Origin: Lunularia cruciata
Lineage: Eukaryota; Streptophyta; Marchantiopsida; Lunulariales; Lunulariaceae
Length of the DNA stretch: 64,000 nt
Direction: 5' to 3'
Assembly: GCA_948567375.1 (NCBI GenBank)
Contig: OX419756.1
Location: 64,768,552 to 64,832,551, forward strand
The number at the start of each line of letters is the position of its first letter. Within the stretch, counting starts at the first letter, position 1. The translations under genes and the position numbers were made by a program. Positions 1 through 10,323 of this stretch are shown piece after piece. Below the pieces are notes generated by a model that was not told the origin of the DNA, did no database searches, and worked only from the letters and a program-made list of their open reading frames with translations.

Positions 1-379
1 AATGACAAAATTTCCGGTTTTGGATCGGATTTCGTGCGTCGCTAAGGACCAAAAGTCGTTGAGTATTTATTAAAACATATGGGAAATGAGAGCAGCAACC
101 GTTTCTCGAATGAGGAGATCCAAAACCCATCAAATGGATATGAATTGCAGATGAAATCTGAGCATGATGTGTACAAATCGAAATCAATAGCCTTTCAAGA
201 AATAGAGATCAAGTGAACTTAACATACGAAGGTTAGCCGAAGTTGAACGATATAATTGAAACATCTCATGAGAACTAGTGTATGTCGTGTAACCACAAGT
301 GACCGATTAAGCATCTGAAATAGAAAGAAAGGTAGGAACCATGAAATAAACATCCATTGAACTAAGGGTAATATACAAA
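1..379. other. Unassigned intergenic sequence
   Basis: No gene or RNA is recognisable. Reading frames are short and show no known motif. CpG dinucleotides are present, unlike the retroelement block further right. The foldback repeat begins near the right edge of this stretch. Confidence 0.4.
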
Positions 380-682
380 GTACGAAATCGTGATGGAGAC
401 CCTGGTTGTAACAAATGACAAGTGAAGTCATTCGTAAACGAAATACAGCCGGAAACGAATGTATAATGTGTGAACTGGCTTGGAAAGAGAACCGAATACA
501 GAAGGAGAAAATACAAACTACGTATGGGGATTGAAGGTAAATATTCTTTTACCCACCCCGTCGTTAAATCGAAATTATAATGTGAAAAGTAATAGCCAAC
601 TTGAAGTAACGTAGGATCAGTTTGGAACTGCAGCTTCTCGAAATTCACATGTGAGATCCACAATCAAGCTCACCTATCCTTT

Positions 683-1300
683 CTGAGTCAAAGTTATGAG
701 TGGCGTTGTAGCCGCTCCACTCAAAAGGATATTCTCACGAAAGATAAAAAGCTTGATATTTGATATATAACGAAGAGGTATCTCACTCACCTTCAAGTTG
801 TGAAACAACCCATACCTTATACTTAAATTAGAAGTGAGGCAACTACGAGGAAACAAGTTGAAAAGTAATAGTCAACATTGAAGTAACGTGGAATCAGTTT
901 GCTGAGTCAAGAGTTATGAAGGGAATGGTACCCGCTCCACTCGACCACTCAAAAGGATATTCTCACGAAAGATAAAAGCTTGATATTTGATATATAACGA
1001 AGAGGTATCTCACTCACCTTCAAGTTGTGAAACAACCCATACCTTATACTTAAATTAGAAGTGAGGCAACTACGAGGAAACAAGTTGAAAAGTAATAGTC
1101 AACATTGAAGTAACGTGGAATCAGTTTGCTGAGTCAAGAGTTATGAAGGGAATGGTACCCGCTCCACTCGAGCACTCACAAGGAGATTCTCACGAAAGAG
1201 GACAGTTTTATATTTGATATATAACGAAGAGGTATCTCATGCACCAAGTTGTGCAACAGCCCGTACCTTATACTTAAATTGAGGCAACTACGAGGAAACA
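683..1300. repeat. Tandem ~227-bp direct repeat in the left foldback arm
   Basis: Units begin with a ctgagtcaa motif at 683, 902 and about 1129. The second unit and the start of the third are nearly identical over the block holding ctccactcga, ttctcacgaaag and tatataacgaagaggtatct. The third unit is truncated and more diverged. The right foldback arm has one unit, so this looks like a local expansion after the inverted duplication formed. Confidence 0.8.
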
Positions 1301-1610
1301 TTTGATATGCTTTGGTATGAGCACGTATTTGGTTATGAGCTCGTCCCTTCTACTGGCTTATCCTAACATTGATAAAAGGGATTGAGCTTGGCCCAGTTTT
1401 TGTGTACTGACTATTTTAAGAACATCGAATGAGTATTGTCCCACAATAACGTTAACTTTCTAAAGTGCACAGAAGTACACTGAATGGAGGAAGACACTAA
1501 TCTGTGCACCTTTGAAAGCTAACGTTTTAGTCGGACAATATTCATTCGATGTGCTTAAAATATTCAGTACACAAAAACTACGCCAAGTTCAATCCTTTTA
1601 TTAATTTTAA

Positions 1611-1690
1611 ATCCCTCCCTTGTACGCCTTGATGGGTCTTCCCATCCTTCTTTTTTTCTGCGCGGTCGTCCTTCTTCTTATTAAAATTAG
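1611..1690 (+). mobile_element. 3'-tail fragment of the non-LTR-type repeat
   Basis: The stretch matches the conserved tail found also near 3862, 52590, 53041 and 62880: a cccttgt block, cttgatggg, tcttcccatcctt, then gcggtcg followed by a pyrimidine run. It interrupts the right foldback arm, because the matching left-arm sequence has no such insert. A ttattaa sequence lies on both sides and may be a short target duplication. Confidence 0.65.
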
Positions 1691-2228
1691 TATATGCCAG
1701 TAGAAGGAACAAGCTCATAACCAAATAGGTGCCAAACACAAAACATAACAAATTGCCTCAACTATTCAAATACAAAAGGCATGTTATTTCCTCGTAGTTG
1801 CCTCACCTCTATTTAAGTAAAAAGTTATGGGCTGTTGCACAACATGATGGTGCATGAGATACCTCTTCGTTATGAATCAGATATAAATCTGTCATCTTTC
1901 GTGAGAATCTCCTTGTGAGTGCTCGAGTGGAGCGGGTACCATTCCCTTCATAACTCTTGACTCAGCAAGGATAAGTGAGCTTGATTGTGGATCTCACTTG
2001 TGAATGAAGCTGCAGAAGAAGCTGCCGTTGCAAACTGATTCCACGTTACTTCAATGTTGGCTATTACTTTTCAACTTAAAATTTCGATTTAACGATGGGG
2101 TGGGTAAAAATACATTTCCCTTCAATCCTCATACCATAGTTTGTATTTTCTCTTTCTGTATTCGGTTCTCTTTCCAAGTCAGTTCGCACATTATACATTC
2201 GTTTCCGGTTGTGGTATTTCGTTTACAT

Positions 2229-2583
2229 TAGGGGGTTTTAAATTGCAGTTGATGAGAATTTCGATTCCCGTTAAGTTTTATTTATTTATTAAAGGGTCCG
2301 TTAAATTTAAACCAAATCACTTGTGTTATAAAAATTTTAAATTTAAAGAATTTTAATATTTTGGCTAATTTTTTCAATAATTGAATACTACAGAATACCC
2401 TTAACCCATAAAAGCTTATAGGTCATGTTCTCCATGACTGTAAAGTTTTATAGAGTTAGGGGAGTTTCTCCCGTAAAATTAATCTACCCCTCCCCACACC
2501 CGGTAGCAGATTATGGATATCTCGTAACACACTCCCGAAACAAAAATTCCGGGAAGCCGGAAATGCCTTTTTGAAATCTCCTA
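2229..2583. mobile_element. MITE-like insertion in the right foldback arm
   Basis: The two foldback arms align up to cgtttac and resume at gacttcacttgtcatttgtt, but the right arm has about 354 extra AT-rich bases in between. Its ends are roughly complementary (ttagggggttttaaat at the left, the complement of ataggagatttcaaaa at the right). That is what a small non-autonomous DNA transposon would show. No coding capacity is seen. The boundaries come from the internal alignment; the class is inference. Confidence 0.5.
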
Positions 2584-2627
2584 TTGACTTCACTTGTCAT
2601 TTGTTCTACAACCAAGGTCTCCATTAG

Positions 2628-3306
2628 TCTTCACTACTCTCCATTCCCGTTCATTGGCGACATGAAGTAAGCGCCACCCCAAATAATTGTATTAAATACC
2701 TCGATCATCTCTCCATTTCACAGAAGAAACGAAATGAGAACAATCTGGACGTAGGTCGATTACCTGGCTTGACCTTCTCAACACTTCCCTGAGAGAAGTG
2801 TTAATGGTCCATCCATTTTTTCAGGGTCATAAACCTCCGTGCTAGATAAGCATACTTCATCAGCACCTGTGCCCTTCTAGGACGCATAATTTCCCGTCTA
2901 AAACTCCACATCTGAACTCATATCTGAGCTGTATACATGCTTGTGGCATTTGATCCATCTATGCAAAGACAAAAATTTCAGTCAATTGCCACTTTCTTAC
3001 TTGTAACTTGCGTGTGAGGGAAAGTGGAATTCAAATTGCAAAGCTGTAAATACTTGTAGATAATTCTCTTCATGCACACATTCACCTTTTCGCCAATAAA
3101 TCTATCAAGTATATAAATACACGAAAAAGCCATTCTATTTCTTATTGATACATCAGGCGATCATGGGTGAAAGAATGTACCAATCAGGCACCGAATCGTA
3201 TATCACAGTCCGACTGACGCAGACGACTCGTTTGTTCATCATGCACTAATCCACCGATGACAAAAAACTTCTCGTTTAGCACCAGTGTGCCGCTGTAGCT
3301 GTTAGC
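2628..3306. other. Intergenic, nothing recognised
   Basis: No reading frame with a recognisable product, no RNA fold I can support and no repeat. CpG is moderately present. Confidence 0.4.
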
Positions 3307-3332
3307 ATATATATATATATATATATATATAT
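3307..3332. repeat. (AT)13 microsatellite
   Basis: An uninterrupted run of thirteen AT units, flanked by unrelated sequence. Confidence 0.95.
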
Positions 3333-3469
3333 GGTTAATTTACATATCCGGTACAGAAATCCATAATAGTTAAAAAAGGTGCACAGTTTGGGACGGAAAT
3401 GCCTAGTATTCACAAAGAAATGTATAGTGTAGAAATATTCAAGGGCACACCTTATTATTGCTTAGTGCA

Positions 3470-3800
3470 AACAGTACTATACAGCATGGCAACTGTCACA
3501 ATTTTTACTATTATGCCCTTGTTCTCTGCATTTGCCACATGAAAGCTGATAGTCCAACTATACAGCATGGCAACTTCATTTTTCCTTCATTTCCTTCATG
3601 GCAACCTTCATTTTTCCTACGCGGTCGCCTTTTTCCACTATACAGCATGGCAACTGTCACATGTTTGACTATTATGCCCTTGTTCTCCGCATTTGCCACA
3701 TGAAAGCTGATAGTCCAACTGTACAGCATCGCAACCGTCACATTGTTTACTATTATGCCCTTGTTCTCTGCATTTGCCACATGAAAGCTGATCTTCCAAC
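3470..3800. repeat. Tandem ~80-bp repeats with embedded tail fragment
   Basis: The block tatacagcatggcaactgtc, followed by ttactattatgcccttgttctc, tgcatttgccacatgaaagc and tgatagtccaac, recurs from about 3478, 3638 and 3718. A shorter unit at 3557 has its middle replaced by sequence like the non-LTR tail (ttcctacgcggtcgcc at about 3616). The short open frames on both strands come from the repetition and show no known motif. Confidence 0.8.
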
Positions 3801-3861
3801 TCTATTTCTCCACTACCTCTTTCTCTGCCTCTTTCTCTGCCTCTAAACTCATACAGACTCT

Positions 3862-3957
3862 ATTGGGGCTTAGCCCCATGTTACCTTTTTTGTCTCTCCC
3901 TTGTCCGGCTTGATAGGGTCTTCCCATCCTTCATTTTTCCTACGCGGTCGCCTTTTA
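3862..3957 (+). mobile_element. 3'-tail copy of the non-LTR-type repeat
   Basis: It contains the full tail signature in order: ggggcttagccccat, ttaccttttttgtctctccc, ttgtccggcttgat, tcttcccatcctt and cctacgcggtcgcc. It lies within sequence related to the neighbouring tandem repeats, since ctttctctgc occurs on both sides. Coding sequence of the parent element is absent, as expected for a 5'-truncated insertion. Confidence 0.7.
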
Positions 3958-4721
3958 TCTTTCTCTGCATTTGCCGCAGGAAAGCTGATCTTCAAACACT
4001 AATTCTCCACGACTTTGAATTATGATTTCCTTGGGTCTACCTGCTTGCTTGATATTCATGGGAGGACAAGTGAGACTGAGATAGTCATGCTCACGCATTT
4101 CCAAGTCTACTGCAATAATAGCTTCTCTGTATGCTTTTTTAAGCTCTAAACTCATATAAGATGTGTGCACTAAGACAAATTGTAACTAGTGTGCTTTCCT
4201 TGCAGCTGCACATGCATGGACGCATGGAAGTTGGTGTTGTTAGAAAGCTTTACATGAACACAAACGTTCAGATAGAATAAAAACAAAAAATCCACTATTG
4301 CTTTGACTCATAACTTCAAAGTTGCAAGGACCGAGCTGAAACATTGTACAAGTGAGTGCATCTTGAAAAGTCTATTGAACTTTTTATTGAACACTTTTTG
4401 GGATCAAACTTACTTTGCTAGTGTTAGTTAGCTCCATGCATTGCTTGTGAATGAGCAGCCAGTCCTACGCACAACTTAATTGCTTCAAGCGGCTTGGCCT
4501 CCCTTGCTTCCAAGATCCAAGAGTTTGTTTATTTAGACATATTTAATATCAATATGCCAAATTGTGGAACTAGAGCATGGCTAAGCATATAATTTGGTAA
4601 AAAATTTCTGGGCAAATATAAAGCAACCTTCTCATTTATCTTTGTAATTTGAGCCATTGAAGCTTCAAATGCATTGACTATTAGTGCTTTTGCAGCTGCC
4701 TAAATCTTGCCATTGAGCTTT
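3958..4721. other. Intergenic, nothing recognised
   Basis: AT-rich sequence with no supported gene. From about 4.2 kb onward CpG becomes scarce, which marks the left edge of the decayed retroelement block. Confidence 0.4.
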
Positions 4722-4772
4722 GTTTTAAAGCATGCATTGTTTTAAAGCATGCATTGTTTTAAAGCATGCATT
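4722..4772. repeat. 17-bp unit repeated three times
   Basis: The unit gttttaaagcatgcatt occurs three times head to tail without mismatch. The unit includes the palindrome gcatgc. Confidence 0.95.
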
Positions 4773-5571
4773 GACATTGTTTACTATATGCCAAACACAA
4801 GTGCAATGGTGTGCATTGGGTATTTTTTATGCCAATGCATTTGTGATACCTTGTAAAACATTAACATGAATACATAGTGCTTTGCCAGATTATAACATCC
4901 CAAAGGTCCAAAAATCTACTAATCCAATTAGTCAAGCAATGTGTATGCTCACTAATATTGTGCATTGAATCATACAAGAAAGAAATTTGAATGAAGATAA
5001 AGGTTCTTGACTCAAATCAAGGAAGGAGATCTAAAAAAATGACCTTCCTTGAGTAGCTTAAAGTAAAGTATAAGTTCCAAGGCTATTGACACAAATCTCA
5101 AAAAAGAGCTTTCAAAGAATGCCAAAGTGGCAAGACCTCCTTCCTTGAGGAGATTAAAATAAAGTATAAATTCCAATGCTCTTGAGACAAATCTCAAAAA
5201 GAGCTTTCAAAGAATTCTAGAACAGAAAGATGTGTTCCTTTAGGAGCCCAAAGTAAAGTGCTCCAAAAGGACTATACCTTTGCATCAAAAGTCTCATATA
5301 GATCCTTTAAGGTAAATTGTACTTTAATCACATAACCATGGGAATATTGGCTTGTTCAGAAGCTGGAGTTGTGGTAGAACTGCCTAGTGTTGCTACTCAA
5401 TATAAGGTCCAACAAGAACCTATTTATAATATAATTCTCAAAGAAATAGCAAGATGAACCATAAAAAGCTTCACAAAATCCAAAAAGAAAGGAAAATGTC
5501 ATAAAAGCTTTTGAAATGTTATGTGCAAGAGAAAGCACTATAGAATAGACTTCAAGAATCCTTCAAATTGC
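4773..5571. repeat. Intergenic with a diverged ~115-bp direct duplication
   Basis: Two related units lie at about 5003-5110 and 5115-5230. They share ccttccttgag, agtataa-ttccaa, gacaaatctcaaaa and gagctttcaaagaat. The rest of the stretch holds no recognisable gene. Confidence 0.6.
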
Positions 5572-5900
5572 CAAAGGAGAAATTCAAGATGGAGCTTGAG
5601 ACAAGATTTGACATACTTAAACTAGAATTGCGGGAGGAAACCAAGATAAAATTCCAAATGGAAGAATCAACCCTGATTGAAGAGCTTTACACTAAACTAT
5701 TATATTAAGAGGAAGATACGTGCAAGAATTTGGAGGACCATTCAAATTTACAAGAACTACAACTACATGAATGACTCACGGAAATATATTTGTCTAAAAT
5801 TTCCAAACATGACAACCTAAAAGAGAAAATGCAATCTCAATTGAAAGAACTGAAGTCGAAAAGCACAAAAGTCAAAACCAATGAGCATATTAATCAAATG
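5572..5900 (+). pseudogene. Coiled-coil protein remnant
   Basis: In one plus-strand frame the sequence encodes a Glu/Lys/Leu-rich stretch with heptad-like spacing (for example FKMELETRFDILKLELREE, and further on EKMQSQLKELKSK). It is interrupted by stop codons. Similar charged helical fragments occur near 35.5-36.3 and 48.4-49.5 kb. It may be a remnant of the same retroelement-associated protein family; I recognise no named domain. Confidence 0.3.
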
Positions 5901-6668
5901 TCTTTGATGTTCCTTTTTTGGCAGCAATAACTAATTGCAATGTCTTCTAAAATTTGATCACAAGAAGAATCAAGACATAGAACTTGTTAGAGAATGGATA
6001 TATAAGCAAAATTGACTCTATAATATCATTTTGCAAATTGGTTACTTTGCATTTTTTTGTGCTTTGGCCCTAGAAATCCCCCTCATTGACTAGTGTAATG
6101 AGCATCAATTAACAATACACCAATAAATTTCTTAGTCACTTTGCAGTTCCATACCTTTTCATGATTGCTGATGAAGGATATTATCTCTAAATTCACAAAA
6201 TCCAATGGCTTATATCACAAGTAAAAAAACCACATCCAATTCTTTGCATTCTAGATTGGTATTGTAGCAAATGCTAGCTTGCATCATGAAGAATACTCAT
6301 AGCAAGGTATACATCTTTATGTGTTCTTTTGGCATGGCATGAGTTGATTGTGTATACTGAGCAAGAAAATTGTGCTACTTGAATCCAAGGGATAAGACAT
6401 ATAAATGCTTGCTTGAAGTAGTTACAACAATCCACTTGAAAATTTATTACACTTCTTGGGTTTGCAATTTTCAAGGCACCTAAGAGTGAAGAGAGGTTTT
6501 GGAGATGTTGTGGTGTTCATTGCCTAATCTCTTCTTGTGCACTTCCTTATTTCACCACGCAGCTATATATGCAATAATTAAAAGCATGCACAGTTGATGA
6601 TGTCTTTTGGCATTGTGACAGCCCAATCTCAAAGTACTTATAGGATAATCCATAAGCATAGTTTGTTT
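5901..6668. other. Intergenic, nothing recognised
   Basis: AT-rich, CpG-poor sequence with no supported gene or clear repeat. Confidence 0.35.
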
Positions 6669-7365
6669 TGTAATACCCATTTGTGCATGTGTGTGGTATT
6701 GTGATATTTAGCTTGGTATTACAAGTACTTGAAAATTACTATTTATATAGAGATAAATAATGGTTCTACATTAGTCATGATTAGCTAAAGTGAGGCATAG
6801 CTAAGATAGATGAGGCCTTACTTTAGAGGAAGTGGAAAAAATGAGCACCACTATTTTGGATTCTAGTGTGTTGACTTGGTATTATTCCTAGTTGTTTGGC
6901 TTTGAGGAAAGAGTTGAGAACTCTTGGGCCCGCAAGCCTTTTTGTTTTGGATTCTTCTATAGTCCAAGGATAGTCCATGTGAAGGAATCCTTGACTTAGC
7001 GGTTGGATCAAGATAAGATCACATGATTAGTGAAATATGCCCATGTGGATGGATATTCCTTTATATTTTTTGACTTTACTTGAATTTTAGCCTAGTAACT
7101 TGAGTTACTTTGGCAAATAGTAACTTTGGTGCGTAACTATTTCACAAGTATATAAACAAGGGGTGAGGAAGTACTCATCATCATTTCATTTTGCAACTAT
7201 CTCTCTCTCATCAAGTTCTCTAGTGAGCAATGTCTTGAGTCTTGGAGTGTTAGCCTTGGAGGAGTATGATGGAGTTGGGGTTCCTTGCCTTCTTAGTCCA
7301 TGATGTGCTACCATAATAGCCATGAGAGGTTTATCTTGAGTGAGAGACAAGCTGGCTCATAGTTC
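6669..7365 (+). mobile_element. LTR-like ~690-bp repeat, copy 1
   Basis: It starts tgtaatacccatttgtgcat and ends near gagagacaagctggctcat. Blocks shared with the other five copies include ggttctacattagtcatg, ttggctttgaggaaagagtt, tatagtccaaggat, a candidate TATA box (tatataaac near 7149) and atctctctctcat. TG at the start, an internal TATA box placed like a U3/R boundary, and several dispersed copies suggest a solo LTR or LTR pair member. No primer site or coding region can be assigned to this family here. Confidence 0.6.
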
Positions 7366-8461
7366 CCATGAGGATATTGATCTAAAATGCCTAAGAATAA
7401 AGCAAAACACACAATTATCACCAAATTTCAGTTTTTAATTGTTTCTTGTTTAACTTCTTGGGCAAGAACCACTCCCAAAAACTACCCTTTGTGGATGACT
7501 ACAACAAAAAGAAAATAAGAAAATCAATTTTACTCTAAGATCTAGCTGGGATTGCTCCTAAAGGGGACAAATTGTTCAACTCCAAGTGTCACTCCATTCC
7601 AACAATACAACACTTGCAAATGCCCTTCCCAACAGGCACAAATTGCAAAACTAGGCTTCATGCTCTTCATTATCTAATTTTTCTGATTTTGTGGTATTGC
7701 TAATGTGGTGAGGTTCTCAATCCACTCAATGCTCAAGTTCATTCCTTTGCATTCCAATGCACACCCTTATCAAGGTGAGTACCTGCTTGGCATTAAGCAT
7801 TGAAGACCTACTGCAAAATCCCTCACCTCACCTCTTGCCTAGACATTGAACAACACATAAAATGAAGGACACAAAACTTGCAAAGATGTAAGAGTACTCT
7901 TTACTTGTAATTGAAGTCTACAATACACAAAAGAACAAACAAGAGTGCTAACAAGACTCAACCTTATATACTGATCTGGCTTTGGCCAAAGGGATTAGAA
8001 TCCCAAGTGAATCCAAAAAAATCCTTAGCTAAACTATCCATCACTAGTTTTTAATATCCTAATCCTATCTTTTCCTAATCCTTTAAAGAATAATTAAGCT
8101 CCTAACAAGTGTCAATGGAGATTCCAAAGCTTCTCTGACTTTTGTATTTTTACTATACAAACCCAAGTCCATGTACAACCTTGAGTGCACTTCTCCACAA
8201 TTATGTACAACTCTAAGTGCTATAATTAGTCGTATATAGTTCAAGACAATTGCCACTTGTCTTGAAGTATATACAAATCCAAGTGCAAATGCTAATGGCC
8301 TACTTAGAGTGCCTAACTAATGTATAACTTCAAGTACCTAATTTTTTCCAAAGAGTGCATATCTCATGAAGGATTTCTCCTCAAGGGAGTGCCTTGGACT
8401 CAAACTATTGGGTGTGAATGACTTTGTTCTTGAACTATAGGAGATGAAGGACTTTGTTCTA
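7366..8461. other. Sequence between two LTR-like copies
   Basis: About 1.1 kb between two same-orientation copies of the 690-bp repeat. It encodes nothing recognisable. It could be the interior of a small non-autonomous (TRIM-like) element, but there is no polypurine tract before the right copy, so this stays tentative. Confidence 0.3.
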
Positions 8462-9131
8462 TAACACCCATTTGTGCATGTATGTATTATTGTGAAATTC
8501 AATTTTTTATTATAAGTACTTGAGAGATATTATTTATATAGAGATAAAGGATGGTTCTACATTAGTCAAAGTTAGTCATAGCTAAAATAGAGTGGCCTTT
8601 AATTTAGAGGAAATGGATAAGATGAGCATCACTATTTTGGATTCTAGTATATTACTTGGTATTATTCCAAGGTGTTTGGCTTTGAGGAAAAACTTGAAAA
8701 AATCTTGGACCTACATGACTTTCTGCTTTGGATACTTCTATAGTCCAAGGATAGCCCATATGAAGGAATCCTTGACTTAGTGGTTGGGTCAAGATAAAAC
8801 CACATGCTTAGGAGAATATTCGCATGAGTATAGATATCTTTAGAATTTTTGACTTTATTTGACTTTTAGCCTAGAAACTTGAGTTACTCTAGTAATTATT
8901 AACTTTGATGTGTAACTATTTCACAAGTATATAAACTAAGGGTGAGGAAGTATTCATCATCTTTTCATTTGCAATCATCTCTCTCTCATTGAGCTCTTTA
9001 GTGAGCAATGGTTTGAGTCTTGGAACGTTACCCTTGGAAGAGTATGATGGAGCTAGGGTTCCTTGCCTTCTTACTCCATAGTGCACCACCATAATAGCCA
9101 TCGGAGGTTCTTCTTGAATGAGAGACAATCT
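8462..9131 (+). mobile_element. LTR-like ~690-bp repeat, copy 2
   Basis: It starts with taacacccatttgtgcatg and carries the shared blocks of the family: ggttctacattagtcaa, ttggctttgaggaaa, tatagtccaaggatagccc and agtatataaac. It lies only about 40 bp before copy 3 in the same orientation. Confidence 0.6.
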
Positions 9132-9172
9132 AAGTCTTTTGAGTGTAAACTTGCTTATGCATAGCTCTGATA

Positions 9173-9871
9173 TGTAACACCCATTGATGCATGTATGCTC
9201 TATAGGGATATTAAGTCTAGTTTTGCAAGTAGTGGAGAAATATTGTCTTTATGGAGTTTAGCTAAGTTTCTAAATTAGTCATGATTAGCTAGAGTTAGTC
9301 TTAGCTAAAATAAAGGTGACTTTATTCTAGAGGAAGAGAAAAGAGTGAGTATCACTATTTTGTCTTCTAATGTATTGACTTGGTATTATTCTTAGTTATT
9401 TGACTTTGAGGAAAGAATTAAAAACTCTTGGGCCCATAAGCCTTGTACATTCAGATTTTTCTATAGTCCAAGGATAGCCCATGTGAACGAATCCTTGACT
9501 TAGTCGGTAGGTAGGCTAAAACCACCTACTCATGGGATTATTCCCATATACTTGGATATTCTTTTAGAATTTTAGACTTTATTTGACTTTTAGCCTAGTA
9601 ACTTGAGTTAATCAGGTAATTAGTAACTTTGGTGTGTAACTTTTTCAGAAGTATATAAGCTAGTGGTGAGGGGTACTCTTTATCCTTTCATTTTCAACTA
9701 TCTTTCTCTCATTGAGTTCTCTAGTGAGCAATATCTTGAGTCTTGGAGGTGCCTTGGAGTTCTAGCATTGGAAGAATGTATGGAGTTTGATTTCCTTGCC
9801 TTCTTAGTCCATGTATGCTACCTTAATAGTTATCAAAGGTTCAACTTGAGTGAGAGACATGCCAGCTCACA
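9173..9871 (+). mobile_element. LTR-like ~690-bp repeat, copy 3
   Basis: It begins tgtaacacccattgatgcat and ends ccagctcaca, so it has TG...CA termini. Family blocks such as ttgacttggtattattc, tatagtccaaggatagccc and agtatataagc are present. The 5-bp flanks do not match, so a clean solo-LTR insertion is not supported at this copy. Confidence 0.6.
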
Positions 9872-10323
9872 AATCAAAGTGGTGTAGTCTATCACATCAA
9901 GGCACTTGGCTTGGTACTATGGCAGCAACACCTCCATCAATTGTAGTACATTGCCAACCAAATGACTGATGAAGCTTGATCCTTCTTACACTTGCACTAC
10001 CTTGGAACTCATTGGTACTTCCTACACCTTAATCTACAATTTTGGTGCAACCTTTGGAAGATCAGTCAAAATTTCAATCTACTCCTCTTCTTTAGCATTG
10101 TTTGTAATGCAATCTTCTTTGTTTATGCGGTCCTCAACCTCCTTTTTTTTCAAATTTCTTAGTCCTTTGAGCACTCAGCCTGAGCTTAGATCTCTTTTGC
10201 AGTTCTTCTTGCTCTACAATATGACTTAGTGGTGCCTACTTTGGCATTGCCATTTCTCCTATCATGTGCTCTCCTTCATATGTAGGGCACTTGTTCATCT
10301 TGGTCTTGCACATGCAAAGCAAA
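9872..10323. other. Unassigned sequence
   Basis: A few hundred bases between an LTR-like copy and a minus-strand relic. No gene is recognised; the plus-strand open frame here shows no motif. Confidence 0.3.

Larger units (their letters stand above)
380..2627. repeat. Large imperfect inverted repeat (foldback element)
   Basis: The left arm (about 380-1480) read on the minus strand matches the right arm (about 1490-2627) on the plus strand. Shared landmarks include the stretch ending in a cgtttac motif (left 431-480, right 2160-2228), the aacgaagaggtatctca block, and the central complementary stretches 1381-1470 and 1501-1600 around a short loop near 1485. The arms differ by indels. The left arm carries extra tandem units (683-1300). 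The right arm carries a non-LTR tail insertion (about 1611-1690) and a 354-bp insertion (2229-2583). I see no transposase frame. It could be a foldback or MULE-like transposon or a locally inverted duplication; a transcript through it would form a long hairpin. The pairing is read directly; the element type is inference. Confidence 0.8.

Noticed and set aside
3300-4000. Possible CRISPR-like array because of repeated ~20-bp words
   Set aside because: Units are ~80-bp tandem copies with similar spacers, no cas genes, and the genome is eukaryotic.
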